This document shows, piece after piece, positions 31,030-40,688 of a stretch of 64,000 nt of DNA. The notes under the pieces were generated by a model, which had not been told where the DNA came from, ran no database searches, and worked only from the letters and a program-made list of their open reading frames with translations. Within the stretch, counting starts at the first letter, position 1, and every line of letters begins with the position of its first letter. The stretch is from the NCBI GenBank assembly GCA_000634215.1, contig JFLX01000091.1, positions 1 to 64,000 of the forward strand, in the 5' to 3' direction. The translations under genes and the position numbers were made by a program. Source of the stretch: Prochlorococcus sp. scB243_495L20. Its GTDB lineage: Bacteria; Cyanobacteriota; Cyanobacteriia; PCC-6307; Cyanobiaceae.

Positions 31030-31887
31030 ATGAGAATTAAATACATTCACAAACTTGAATATAAATACGAAGACCCTGTTCAATTAGGCGAGCATAGATT
31101 ATGTATAAAGCCAAGATCAAATGGATTTCAAAATCTAAAGAATTTTGAATTAAAAATAACTCCAGAACCAGAAATTATTTATCCATTACTTGCTGCCAGC
31201 GGAGAAGAGATAAATAGAATAAGATTCAATGGATTAACAGATAATTTAACTATTGAATCAATCAGCGAAGTTGAAACTATTAAACATCCAAACATTATTG
31301 ATGGAGTTAAAAATAGAGATTTAACATTGCCTTTTTGTAGAAGCATTATTAACAGAGATTTACAGGGTGCATTAGAGGGATGGATGCCAAATGGACAACA
31401 CGACCCGTCTGCAGTAGAACTTGCCCAAGAAGCCTTAGCAGGAAGCATTAATAACGCATTATCATTTACTTACCAACTAATAGAGATTATTCAAGATCGG
31501 GTTAAATATACCAAAAGACATACTGGTCCAGCATGGCCGGCTAGCAGAACGCTAAGAGAACGTATAGGTTCATGCAGAGATTTAGCAATGCTAATGGTTG
31601 AAGCTTGCAGGTCTATAGGTATCCCAAGTAGGTTTGTAAGTGGTTATCATTTTGAAGATCCCTTACCCTCTGAGTTGGATTTACACGCTTGGGCTGAATT
31701 ATATATTCCAGGTGCTGGTTGGAGAGGTTTTGATCCAAGCGGAAAAGGTTTAATAGATGATAGATATTTAACTTTAGTATCCTCTTCAAAATCTAATTTA
31801 ACCTCAGTAATTACAGGAAACTTTATAGGAAAAAATAATTTAGAAAATACTTTATCCTGGGAAATCAAACCTCTTGAAATTAAATAA
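31030..31887 (+). CDS. Transglutaminase-like protease family protein
   Basis: 285 residues. N-terminal beta domain (KYIHKLEYKYEDPVQLGEHRLCIKPR) then the transglutaminase core with intact triad: Cys182 in RIGSCRDLAM, His219 in DLHAWAE, Asp235 in GFDPS. Such proteins in the ATP-grasp/alpha-E operon are predicted peptidases or amide-transfer enzymes. Third gene of the operon, 11 bp after the alpha-E gene. Confidence 0.9.
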   Translation: MRIKYIHKLEYKYEDPVQLGEHRLCIKPRSNGFQNLKNFELKITPEPEIIYPLLAASGEEINRIRFNGLTDNLTIESISEVETIKHPNIIDGVKNRDLTLPFCRSIINRDLQGALEGWMPNGQHDPSAVELAQEALAGSINNALSFTYQLIEIIQDRVKYTKRHTGPAWPASRTLRERIGSCRDLAMLMVEACRSIGIPSRFVSGYHFEDPLPSELDLHAWAELYIPGAGWRGFDPSGKGLIDDRYLTLVSSSKSNLTSVITGNFIGKNNLENTLSWEIKPLEIK

Positions 31888-32011
31888 ACACTAAATTTTT
31901 AATTTTTTAAAATTATAAAAACCTAAATAATAATATGTTTCTTTTTTAGTGTTAATTGATACGTTCTTGGATATATATATCTGTTTTCATTTGTTTAATC
32001 TTTAAATAAAA

Positions 32012-32533
32012 TTGAACTCAAGTTTAGAAATTCCAGTTATCAAATCAAACAAATCGAAAATGTTTGAATTGATAAGTTATGAAAAATTTCGCGATACAAA
32101 AGATGTAAGATTTTTTGATATCAGTGTTAATAAATCAAACTATAGAGATCTAGTTATTCACAGTGGTCCTGCAGTTAGTCCGCCAAATGATGAAGGATTT
32201 AATAACTGGCAATTTTATATACATCACAATCAAGAAGATAATCTACTGGCTATCTCTGGAGGAAGAACATTCTTCCTTGTCAATTTTGGCTGGGATTACC
32301 CTTTTTATAAAGTTAGATTAGAATCTTGCGGATATATTTTAAGAATACCTAGAGGAACATTTCATAGATCAGTTTCTGACGAAAACGGTTCCATAGTTTT
32401 AAATCAAGCTATTAGGGATGAAGGCGGTACAGTTGAATCTGAATTCAAGGTTACTAATAGCAAAGATAACAAAAAACTTCTTGATTGTATAACCAATCTA
32501 GAACCTAGATTTAAAATTTACAGTGTTAAATAA
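32012..32533 (+). CDS. Cupin-like hypothetical protein
   Basis: Up to 173 residues from TTG 32012; ATG 32060 ([10 protein letters not shown]) is an alternative. Sequence such as [42 protein letters not shown] ... [20 protein letters not shown] suggests a double-stranded beta-helix with a His after the PRGTFH turn. Metal ligands are incomplete by eye, so enzyme function is uncertain. Confidence 0.55.
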   Translation: MNSSLEIPVIKSNKSKMFELISYEKFRDTKDVRFFDISVNKSNYRDLVIHSGPAVSPPNDEGFNNWQFYIHHNQEDNLLAISGGRTFFLVNFGWDYPFYKVRLESCGYILRIPRGTFHRSVSDENGSIVLNQAIRDEGGTVESEFKVTNSKDNKKLLDCITNLEPRFKIYSVK

Positions 32534-32616
32534 TCTTAAAAAGGAGTTCCAAATTTACACATCAATTTAAAAAATTATCTAATTGTTATAAAATAAAAAT
32601 ATTGGAATTTTTGGGT

Positions 32617-33135
32617 ATGAAATTTTTTAGTTTTTTAAAATATTTTTTATGTATAACTTTTTCCTTCTTAGTTTTATCCTCTCCAGTTTTTGCTGGGGCA
32701 AATGTAGCTGTTAAGGGGGAGGGAGATGAAGTTCCAAGTTATGTTAGAGCTAATATTACAGGATTTGATTTCCATGGAGAGGATCTTCATTTGTCTTCTA
32801 TAGCTGGAGCTGTTGCGAGAGATGCAGATTTTAGTGATGTTGATTTACATGGAACTACGCTAACCCTATCTGATTTAAAAGGTTCTAATTTAAATGGAAT
32901 CGACCTGACCGATACTCTTTCTGATCGAGTTAATTTCCAAAAAACAGATCTTAGAAATGCTGTTTTAATAAATATGATCGCATCAGGCAGCAGTTTTGCA
33001 GGGGCTCAAATAGAAGGAGCAGATTTTTCTTACGCTATTCTTGACAGCGAAGACCAAAGAAATCTTTGTGAAATTGCGGATGGAATAAATCCAACCACAG
33101 GCGTTTCAACTAGAGAAAGTCTTGAATGTAATTAG
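32617..33135 (+). CDS. Lumenal pentapeptide-repeat protein
   Basis: 172 residues from ATG 32617. The signal peptide ends PVFA (cleavage near residue 28). Pentapeptide repeats A(D/N)LXX follow: [59 protein letters not shown]. The C-terminus has [13 protein letters not shown] with two Cys. It resembles thylakoid-lumen pentapeptide proteins of plants (TL17 type). Role unknown. Confidence 0.82.
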   Translation: MKFFSFLKYFLCITFSFLVLSSPVFAGANVAVKGEGDEVPSYVRANITGFDFHGEDLHLSSIAGAVARDADFSDVDLHGTTLTLSDLKGSNLNGIDLTDTLSDRVNFQKTDLRNAVLINMIASGSSFAGAQIEGADFSYAILDSEDQRNLCEIADGINPTTGVSTRESLECN

Positions 33136-33143
33136 CATTAAAA

Positions 33144-33497
33144 TTATAAGTAAAATTTCTTACCATTATTAAATTTATAAATCCTTTGTTCTTCGTCTTG
33201 AAATATCATCTCACCATTTAATTTGGATTTTTTAAATTTTGAAAGTCTTGCTCTGTGTATATTGGATTTTCTATTGATATTTTCTTCGTTATCATAAACT
33301 CCAATATAAATATTTATATTAGGATTTGAAAAGGTTTTTTCTTCCTCTCTTAAAAAAATTCTGTCAATATTTGTTTGCGTGCTCTGGAGTTTATTTTTAA
33401 ATTTATCTAATTTTAGATTCTTTGGTTTTTTAGAATTAATTTTTTTGAAGCCCAAAAAGACAACTCCTAAAATTAGAAAAACTAAAAATATTTTCAT
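33144..33497 (-). CDS. Hypothetical anchored basic protein
   Basis: 117 residues: N-terminal membrane helix (IFLVFLILGVVFLGF) followed by a lysine-rich soluble region. The start ATG shares its A with the stop of the upstream gene (TAATG), so translation is coupled. No family recognised. Confidence 0.5.
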   Translation of the reverse strand: MKIFLVFLILGVVFLGFKKINSKKPKNLKLDKFKNKLQSTQTNIDRIFLREEEKTFSNPNINIYIGVYDNEENINRKSNIHRARLSKFKKSKLNGEMIFQDEEQRIYKFNNGKKFYL

Positions 33498-33688
33498 TAC
33501 TTAATTTTTATTTTAATATCTACGCCTAAGTCACTTTTAGTAGTTAATATCTCTTTTTTTATGATTCCGTAGGTAAAAATTTTAGATAAAGTTTTTAAAG
33601 ATTTAAAAATCAAAAAAACAGTAAATAAAAAGAAAAGAATAATATTTTCTACAAGTAGATTTTTATTTTTTTTATCTAAATTACTCAT
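33497..33688 (-). CDS. Small hypothetical membrane protein
   Basis: 63 residues with one helix (NIILFFLFTVFLIFKSL) and a basic C-terminus. It overlaps the downstream gene by one base, and the pair is probably a two-gene unit. Function unknown. Confidence 0.5.
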   Translation of the reverse strand: MSNLDKKNKNLLVENIILFFLFTVFLIFKSLKTLSKIFTYGIIKKEILTTKSDLGVDIKIKIK

Positions 33689-33712
33689 ATAAGTCTTAAA
33701 TCAATAATTATA

Positions 33713-34573
33713 TTAACTATTTGCATATGGGCCGAAAAATTCACTGGCGTCTCTTCCCATTACTTTAGCAAGATTTAAACTTTTATCTATATCCCATTTT
33801 GATGCCATTCCATAAAGAATACCCGCAGCAAAAGAATCGCCACATCCATAAGAATCAACCTTTAATTTTTTGTTTTTAAGAGCCTTATATCTTCCCCCAG
33901 GGAATAGTATGCCGCCCTTCTCTCCCTCGGTTTTTATAGTATATTTGGGTTTTAAAGATAAATCAGAAAAAGAAAAAACTTCCCCGGGATCAAGATTACT
34001 GCCTATTAATCCATCTAAAAGAACATTTGATTTATTAATTGTGTTTAATCCTACCCTTGGTGTCGTACAAAGTATTGAAGCTGATCTAGCCATTTTAAAA
34101 ATCTCTGAATCAGATGCCGTAATAAAAATTCCATCCATTTTTTTTAAAATATTCCATTCCAACTTGTCTTTGTGAGTTGGAGCCAACCTTTCGCCAATAA
34201 CTGTTATTGCTCTTTCACCTTGAGAGTCAATTAAACTAAATCCTCTTCTAGTTGGTTTATTACGCCAAGCTACATGCATTTTAATTCCCATATTTGAGAG
34301 AATCTTGAAACACTTATCTCCATATTCATCATTACCTAATGACGTAAAAAAATGAATTTGGTTTAAAGATAAATCAGAGAGTATTTTTGCGATAATGGAG
34401 CCACCACCAGCTGGATACTCAATGGACTTTTCAGAATGAGAAATGACTCCGGTTTTTGGTAATTGATCAACCTTTAAGAAACTTATCCACTCAACATGAC
34501 CAACAACAGCAAAATTTAAATTTCCTTTTTTAAATTTATAGTCTTCAACTTTATTATTCTTTTCAACAACCAT
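33713..34573 (-). CDS. PfkB-family carbohydrate kinase
   Basis: 286 residues. AGGGSIIAKILSDL near residue 55 corresponds to the first ribokinase motif, FTSLGNDEYGDKC to the second, and SYGCGDSFAAGILYGMAS to the DTxGAGD motif holding the catalytic Asp. Phosphorylates a sugar or nucleoside hydroxyl; substrate not predictable. Ser-Tyr-Gly-Cys replaces the usual Thr-Gly-Ala before Gly-Asp. Confidence 0.85.
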   Translation of the reverse strand: MVVEKNNKVEDYKFKKGNLNFAVVGHVEWISFLKVDQLPKTGVISHSEKSIEYPAGGGSIIAKILSDLSLNQIHFFTSLGNDEYGDKCFKILSNMGIKMHVAWRNKPTRRGFSLIDSQGERAITVIGERLAPTHKDKLEWNILKKMDGIFITASDSEIFKMARSASILCTTPRVGLNTINKSNVLLDGLIGSNLDPGEVFSFSDLSLKPKYTIKTEGEKGGILFPGGRYKALKNKKLKVDSYGCGDSFAAGILYGMASKWDIDKSLNLAKVMGRDASEFFGPYANS

Positions 34574-34614
34574 AAGCTTTTAAATACTATTATTAAAAGA
34601 AATATTTTTGACAA

Positions 34615-34986
34615 GTGAATTCATTTAACATTTTAAAAGATAATAAACAGATACTATCTTATCTTTACCTTTTTCTATCAATTTTGGGTGCGGTCCTGCC
34701 AATGATGGCAAATTTTGAATTTGCTAGGGAATATGGAAACAGCTTTGATATAAATAACTTCATTTCTTTAGCGAATGCAAACCCAGCAGCTCAGTCAATT
34801 TCTAGAGACCTACTAGTAGGTGCAAGCGCTATTTTTATATGGATAGTAAATGAATCGAAAAAACTAAACATGAAGAATATGTGGGTTGTATACATTGGAA
34901 CTTTTCTTATAGCATTCGCATTCTCTGCACCTTTTTTCTTATTTTTAAGAGAGAGAAGAATTATTGAATTAGAAAAGATTAATTAA
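34615..34986 (+). CDS. DUF2834 family membrane protein
   Basis: 123 residues from GTG 34615. Three helices (ILSYLYLFLSILGAVLPMM, RDLLVGASAIFIWIV, MWVVYIGTFLIAFAFSAPFFLFLRE) with the FAREYGNSFDINNFISLANANPAAQSISRDL loop typical of DUF2834. Its stop overlaps the MFS gene's stop by 4 bases. Function unknown. Confidence 0.75.
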   Translation: MNSFNILKDNKQILSYLYLFLSILGAVLPMMANFEFAREYGNSFDINNFISLANANPAAQSISRDLLVGASAIFIWIVNESKKLNMKNMWVVYIGTFLIAFAFSAPFFLFLRERRIIELEKIN

Positions 34987-36212
34987 AATAATCTTTTAAA
35001 TAGGATTGCAAAAATCATAAGGCAGGCAAATGAAATAGATATCCAGATTACTGCAGCATAACCAAATAGATCTAATATACGTCCCGAAATAAATGGTCCA
35101 ATAAAATAACCCATAGCGAAACATTGTGATAATAGAGCAAGTGCAAAACCTTTTTTATTTGAAGGAGCTATTCTGAAAACGATATCTGTTGATGTTGGGA
35201 GAAATGAAGCAGTTCCTAAACTTACTAATATTAATGATAAAGAAATTAAATAAAAAGCTAGGATATTTAAATAACTAGAAATAAATAATAAAAATGAAGC
35301 TAAAGAGAAATTTATCAAACTAAATTTTATCCCAAATAATCTCCCTTTTTTTGATATCCAAGATCCAATAGGCCATTGTAAAAACAACAATAAAATTAAC
35401 TGAATAGAAATTATAAGACTAATAATTTCTTTGCTTAATGCATTGCGATATACTCCACCTTTTACTAGATCCAGAGGCAAAGTTACTTGAATCAAAGCTA
35501 AAGAGGTAGTTATCAATAAAATAGATAAAATTATAATTGTTGAATTTTTATTCCATTTCAATTGTCCCTGATTAATTGGATCTACAAATTTTTTTTGGAA
35601 ATTTTCTAAGTTTCTTTTAATAGAAAAACTATTTCTAGATATTAAATATGTGATAACTAACATGCAAAATATATCATTAATAAAAATTGATTTAGAATAC
35701 AAAAAATTTGTCATATAGCCACCTAAAAATACCCCCAGAAATATTCCTAAAGCCTCCGAACTTCTTACAAGAGCATAAGCTTTGCGTGTTTCAATCGGAT
35801 GACAAAAATAGGGCACCCCAAATTCGGCAGCAGGCCAATATATTCCTGCAGCAGCCCCAACAAGTGATTGTCCAATTATGTACAAAAAAGTATCTCTTGA
35901 AAAAATGAGGCATAAGCTAGCGGCAATACTTAGTATTGAAGAAGTAATTATCGGAAATTGTATTTTTCCCGTTTCATTAAGATAATTACCTGTAAAGATT
36001 CTTGTTACGGTTCCAATTATTGCTGAGATAGTAAATCCCAGGCCAATATCTGTCGCCGATAATCCTAGGTTATTAAAAATAAGTGATGTTAAATAAATAA
36101 CACCTCCTGCTCCAAATGCGGCGAAAAATCTTATCTTGGTAATTAACCTCAAAAGATATGGAAATTGAATCCACCAATTTTTGCTAATTTGTAAACTATT
36201 TGGACTAATCAC
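34983..36212 (-). CDS. Major facilitator superfamily transporter
   Basis: 409 residues with about twelve hydrophobic segments and the MFS loop pattern (GLGFTISAIIGTVTRIFTGNYL; PTSTDIVFRIAPSNKKGFALALLSQCFAMGYFIGPFISG). Start is GTG 36212, only 2 bp from the divergent GTG of the next gene. Probably an exporter of a small molecule; substrate unknown. Confidence 0.85.
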   Translation of the reverse strand: MISPNSLQISKNWWIQFPYLLRLITKIRFFAAFGAGGVIYLTSLIFNNLGLSATDIGLGFTISAIIGTVTRIFTGNYLNETGKIQFPIITSSILSIAASLCLIFSRDTFLYIIGQSLVGAAAGIYWPAAEFGVPYFCHPIETRKAYALVRSSEALGIFLGVFLGGYMTNFLYSKSIFINDIFCMLVITYLISRNSFSIKRNLENFQKKFVDPINQGQLKWNKNSTIIILSILLITTSLALIQVTLPLDLVKGGVYRNALSKEIISLIISIQLILLLFLQWPIGSWISKKGRLFGIKFSLINFSLASFLLFISSYLNILAFYLISLSLILVSLGTASFLPTSTDIVFRIAPSNKKGFALALLSQCFAMGYFIGPFISGRILDLFGYAAVIWISISFACLMIFAILFKRLF

Positions 36213-36214
36213 AA

Positions 36215-37765
36215 GTGAAATACATTTTTATAATTTTTTTTAGTTTTTGTGGTTTATTTTTTAATAATGATTTAAAGGCTGCTGAAAAGATAAATATTAA
36301 GTTTGAAGAGATGGAAATCCCTCTTACTATAGAACAATTATCAAAATTAGAAAAATACAAAGATGATTCAACAGAATTAATAGATTGGTTAAAAAAAAAT
36401 GGATTTATGAGAGTTTTTGGATTATCAAAATTTTTAGAATTTCCAATTTTCAACGAAGAGGGATTAAATAGAGAAATATTAAGAAGTTGGACAGGGCGTA
36501 AAATACTTACAGAATTAAGCAAAAGCATTAAAGTTCCAAATGACAATAATGGAACAGAGATATATAACACTATAGAAAATTTATTAGATCAAAAAAAAGA
36601 GGTTTCAACTTTAGACATCATAAAGGCATTACCATCAGATGAAATTTCACTAGATATTGATAATCTAATTTTAATAATTTCATCTTGGAAAAATGAATTA
36701 TCAATGCAACAAGAACTGTTGTCCAAATTAAATAAACTTGAAAGAACTAAACAAAATACCTTTAAAAATAATGAAAAAAAATCAACTAAAGATCTAATAA
36801 AAATTGATAAAAAAATTTATGCTCCTCATCGAGTGAAACCTTTTGAAATTGAAATATGGAAAAGCAATAAAACAAATGTTGAAAAAGAATTGATAATATT
36901 TATGCCAGGACTTGGAGGCGAAATTAATAATTTCAAATGGATAGGTAACGAATTGGCTAGAAGAGGCTGGCCAATATTATTCATAGATCATAGAGGGAGT
37001 AATTTAGAATCATTAATAGAAGTACTCGATGGTAAGGAAACCATACCAGGAAGTGCAGACTTTTTCTTATACAGAATTAAAGATTTAGATGCTGTATTGA
37101 AAGCTCATGAAAATGGAGAATTTGGTTTAACTAATAATTCTTATATTTTAATGGGGCATTCACTTGGTGCTTTAATAGCACTTTTATATGAAGGCAAGAA
37201 ACCTACTGATCATCTAGAGAAAAAATGTGATTCGGCATTAAAAGACTTTGCGGTAACAAATTTATCAAAATTACTTCAATGTCAGTTGAGCGAAATACCA
37301 TTTCCTAAGAAAAATAACCCTAATAAAGCCAGTGCTATAGTAGGTTTTAATTCGTTTGGAAGTTTAGTATGGCCAAAAGAAAACAGTGCAGGCATTAAAG
37401 CACCAACTCTTCTAATAGGTGGTACTTATGACCTTATTACACCGTTAATCAATGAACAATTTAGAGTTTTTTATGCTTTAGATAATCCATCAAATAGATT
37501 TCTAATTATTGAAGGAGCAAGTCATTTCTCTCCAATAAGAATTAATAAAAGCTATGAAGAAAATAATGACCTCTTCAAAATAAGTGAATCTTTTATTGGT
37601 TCAGAGCCAATATTAGTACAAGATTTATCTACTAAATTTATAGTTGAATTTTTAAAAAATATTAAAGACCAAAAAATCCCCAATATAGTTAAAAACCAAA
37701 GAGATTTGGGACTTGATTTCCATTTTTTAGATCTTGAAACGATAAAAGAAATTTCCGAAAATTAG
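36215..37765 (+). CDS. Secreted alpha/beta hydrolase with DUF1400-like N-terminus
   Basis: 516 residues from GTG 36215. Signal peptide ends DLKA (cleavage near residue 22). Residues ~24-130 resemble the DUF1400 region of cyanobacterial hydrolases (INIKFEEMEIPLTIEQLSKL). The hydrolase core has LIIFMPGLGGEINNFKWIG (oxyanion loop), LMGHSLGALIAL (nucleophile Ser), GTYDLITP (Asp) and GASHFSP (His). Esterase or lipase-like; substrate unknown. Its stop overlaps the downstream permease gene by 4 bases, tail-to-tail. Confidence 0.82.
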   Translation: MKYIFIIFFSFCGLFFNNDLKAAEKINIKFEEMEIPLTIEQLSKLEKYKDDSTELIDWLKKNGFMRVFGLSKFLEFPIFNEEGLNREILRSWTGRKILTELSKSIKVPNDNNGTEIYNTIENLLDQKKEVSTLDIIKALPSDEISLDIDNLILIISSWKNELSMQQELLSKLNKLERTKQNTFKNNEKKSTKDLIKIDKKIYAPHRVKPFEIEIWKSNKTNVEKELIIFMPGLGGEINNFKWIGNELARRGWPILFIDHRGSNLESLIEVLDGKETIPGSADFFLYRIKDLDAVLKAHENGEFGLTNNSYILMGHSLGALIALLYEGKKPTDHLEKKCDSALKDFAVTNLSKLLQCQLSEIPFPKKNNPNKASAIVGFNSFGSLVWPKENSAGIKAPTLLIGGTYDLITPLINEQFRVFYALDNPSNRFLIIEGASHFSPIRINKSYEENNDLFKISESFIGSEPILVQDLSTKFIVEFLKNIKDQKIPNIVKNQRDLGLDFHFLDLETIKEISEN

Positions 37766-38787
37766 TACTCTATTCGTGGATCTAAATATGCGATTAAAAT
37801 ATCCACGAAGAGATTTAGAGAGACTATAAGCATAGAGGTAAAAATTACAATTCCTTGAACCAAGGTATAGTCTCTTTGAGAAATAGCTTCATGTAATCTT
37901 AAAGCAATACCTGGCCATGAAAAAGTCACCTCGAACAACAGAGCACCTCCTGCTAATGAGGCCATAGTCAAGCCAGAAATAGTGACAATTGGCAATAGAG
38001 CATTAGGCAATGCATGGTTTAAAAATATTTTTTTCCTCGATATTCCTCTACACATAGCAGCATTTACATAATCACTTTTTAATGTTTTATCCAAATTTAC
38101 TCTTAATGAGCGGCTGAAAATACCACTTAGCAAAAAACCAAGGGTAATTGAAGGGAGTGCGAGATGATAAATACTATCTTTCAAAGCAATAATATTATTT
38201 GAAAGAATACTATCTAAAACTAGAAAACCTGTAATTTGAGGTTGTTGCTGAAATATAGGAAATCTACCTCCAATTGGGGAAATATTAAAGAATACAGAAA
38301 AGATTAATTGAGCTAACATTGCACCCCAAAAAGGAGGGATCGCATATGTAGCAATTCCTAATATTCTCGCAATATAATCAGTCCTTTTACTTCTATTTCT
38401 TAAGCCAATTAATCCCAATGGGAAGCCTATTAGTGTGGCACTTAATATTGAAAAGAATCCAAGCTCAAGACTTGCAGGCAATGACTTAATAATAATATTT
38501 AGGACTGGCTCCTGGGTACTAAGTGATTGGCCAAAATCAAAGTGCAATATATTTTTAATGTATGAAAAATATTGACTTATTAAAGGTTCATTTAACCCCA
38601 ATTTATTTCTTAGAAATTCCCTTGAAACCTCATCTGCACCAGATCCAAGTATGGCATCGACAGGATCCCCGGGGGCAACTCTCAATAAAATAAATACTAA
38701 TGAAGAAATTATCCATAGCATTATAGGTATTAATGAGATTTTCAATAAGGAATAATTTAGTAGTTTATTTAAATTTCTACTCATCAA
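37762..38787 (-). CDS. Peptide-type ABC transporter permease (DppB-like)
   Basis: 341 residues. BPD_transp_1 permease of the dipeptide/nickel family: RVAPGDPVDAILG near the N-terminus, YFSYIKNILHFDFGQSLST, and an EAA loop (YVNAAMCRGISRKKIFLNHALPNALLPIV). It starts 11 bases inside the binding-protein gene. No second permease or ATPase gene is adjacent in this window; they would have to be encoded elsewhere. Confidence 0.87.
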   Translation of the reverse strand: MMSRNLNKLLNYSLLKISLIPIMLWIISSLVFILLRVAPGDPVDAILGSGADEVSREFLRNKLGLNEPLISQYFSYIKNILHFDFGQSLSTQEPVLNIIIKSLPASLELGFFSILSATLIGFPLGLIGLRNRSKRTDYIARILGIATYAIPPFWGAMLAQLIFSVFFNISPIGGRFPIFQQQPQITGFLVLDSILSNNIIALKDSIYHLALPSITLGFLLSGIFSRSLRVNLDKTLKSDYVNAAMCRGISRKKIFLNHALPNALLPIVTISGLTMASLAGGALLFEVTFSWPGIALRLHEAISQRDYTLVQGIVIFTSMLIVSLNLFVDILIAYLDPRIEY

Positions 38788-40348
38788 TGAACTCTAGATC
38801 ACTCAATGAAATTATTCCTGCTCCATTAAAAATAGGTTTGGATATTTTATTTTGAGACCATGCTTTTTGCGAGGATATCCAAATAGGAATATAAGGGATT
38901 GAATTTGCTGCTATTTCTTCAATTTCAACAAGTTTTTCTAATCTTTTAATTCCACTTATTTTTTCACTCTCAATAAATAAACTTTCCACTTTGTTAGAAC
39001 CCCAAAAACTACCGCTGTAAACTGATTCTCCTTTTTTACATTTGCCATCAACTATTTCATTACAACTTAAGAGAGGGGTGAGATATGCTTCTGGATCTGA
39101 ATAAGCTCCAGTCCAATCGAGAATAACTGCTGTATAAACTCCTAAACTTAGATTCTTATAAACAGTTGTAGATTCAACGCCATTAAGTTCGATATCAATA
39201 CAATCTTTCAAAGAGTTTTTAATTTCTTCCTGCCATGTCAGAGCAATAAGCTTGTCAGCTGGTACATTTGATCTATAAGTAAGGGGTATTTTTAGGATAT
39301 TTCCATTGCAATAATTTTCTTTTTGCAATAACCTTCTCGCTTCTAAATAATCATATTTAGGCCACAGTTCTTGATTATCTTTTTTTAATATTGGAGGAAT
39401 AATTGATCTGGATGGCTTCCTTAATCCATAACTTACTTTCTCACTAATCAATTTTCTATTAAGACTTTTTGCTAAAGCCAGTCTTAAATTAAGATTATTT
39501 AAGGGATAAGAACTAGTTTTAAGGCTTATAAAACTTAATTCAGTGAAAGGACTATTACCTTCATTAAACTGTTTATTTTTACTTAAATTATTTAAACTTT
39601 TTCTCTGACTATCATCAATTGAATTTGATAAAAGTACGTCAATTTGTTTACTTTTTAAAGCCCCAAAAAGAGAAGATGAATTTGAATATCCCACAAAATT
39701 AACACCCTTATTTAAGGGCTTTTCACCCCAATAATTCAAATAAGGATCAATTGATTGAAGTTCATTAGAAAAACTAGTCAGCACATACTTGCCAGTACCA
39801 ACAAATTTTTCATTTAGAAACTTATCAGAATATTGTTTATAAAAGGTAGGAGATATTGGGGTTAAATTTACCGATGTGAGTAAACCATTTAAAGAACTTG
39901 ATGGTTTATTCAAATTTATTATGACTGAATATTCACTTGGCGTTTCTATTGATTTAATCTTATTTCCTAAAATATAATTCATAGTTCCAATTCTTTTGAA
40001 TCTATCAAAGGTAAACTTTATAGCATTTGAGTTAAATGAAGTTCCATCGTGAAAAAAAACATTCTTTCTTAAATTGATAGTTATCTGAAGCCTATCCTTT
40101 GAAATAATTGGCATTCCCGAGGCCAATTCAGGGATTAATTTACCATCAGAATTCAATTCATATAATGTGTCTCCCAGAGAACTGATTAATTGAATTGCTT
40201 TAAGCGTATTTGCTCTAGCTGGATCTAAAGATTCAATTTTTCCAGAACTTGCTACTATGATTTTTTTAGATATTCTTTTTGAGCCGCAAGAATTCTGTAA
40301 AAAAGAAATTAAAATAATAAATATTGATAGAAAAACTTTTTTTTTCAT
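38777..40348 (-). CDS. Peptide-type ABC substrate-binding lipoprotein
   Basis: 523 residues. A lipoprotein signal (IFIILISFLQNSCGS, Cys ~21) then the SBP_bac_5 pattern: IESLDPARANTLKAIQLISSLGDTLYELN ... LPELASGMPIISKDRLQITINLRKNVFFHDGTSFNSNAIKFTFDR. Binds peptides, nickel or similar solutes in the periplasm. Coupled to the DppB-like permease by an 11-bp overlap. Confidence 0.88.
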   Translation of the reverse strand: MKKKVFLSIFIILISFLQNSCGSKRISKKIIVASSGKIESLDPARANTLKAIQLISSLGDTLYELNSDGKLIPELASGMPIISKDRLQITINLRKNVFFHDGTSFNSNAIKFTFDRFKRIGTMNYILGNKIKSIETPSEYSVIINLNKPSSSLNGLLTSVNLTPISPTFYKQYSDKFLNEKFVGTGKYVLTSFSNELQSIDPYLNYWGEKPLNKGVNFVGYSNSSSLFGALKSKQIDVLLSNSIDDSQRKSLNNLSKNKQFNEGNSPFTELSFISLKTSSYPLNNLNLRLALAKSLNRKLISEKVSYGLRKPSRSIIPPILKKDNQELWPKYDYLEARRLLQKENYCNGNILKIPLTYRSNVPADKLIALTWQEEIKNSLKDCIDIELNGVESTTVYKNLSLGVYTAVILDWTGAYSDPEAYLTPLLSCNEIVDGKCKKGESVYSGSFWGSNKVESLFIESEKISGIKRLEKLVEIEEIAANSIPYIPIWISSQKAWSQNKISKPIFNGAGIISLSDLEFIDE

Positions 40349-40351
40349 AAT

Positions 40352-40618
40352 TTAATTATTATTAAATTTTTCTGAAGAATTATTTGAGCAAAAAATTTGT
40401 AAGGTTATTTGACTAATTTCTAAAGCAAATGTTTTTTTAGAATTAAAGGCAAAAGGCCACTCTCTAACCCAACAAATTTCTTTACCTATATTTAGACCAA
40501 TTACTTGAAAAGTCTTATTGCTATTTTTAATTTTTACACAAGCACCTTTGTAAAGGTTTTTAGAAAAAATTAAATTTTTATTTTCATTATTATTATCTAA
40601 TAGTTTTGAATGAATCAT
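40352..40618 (-). CDS. Hypothetical protein
   Basis: 88 residues from ATG 40618; GTG 40639 is an alternative start. KNLYKGACVKIKNSNKTFQVIGLNIGKEICWVREWPF looks like a small beta-barrel. It is 3 bp upstream of the binding-protein gene. No family recognised. Confidence 0.5.
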   Translation of the reverse strand: MIHSKLLDNNNENKNLIFSKNLYKGACVKIKNSNKTFQVIGLNIGKEICWVREWPFAFNSKKTFALEISQITLQIFCSNNSSEKFNNN

Positions 40619-40688
40619 TAAGGTTTTAAAACCAAACACTTACTTTCTTTGGTTTACCAAGCTATAAAGAAATTTGCAAACTTATTTT

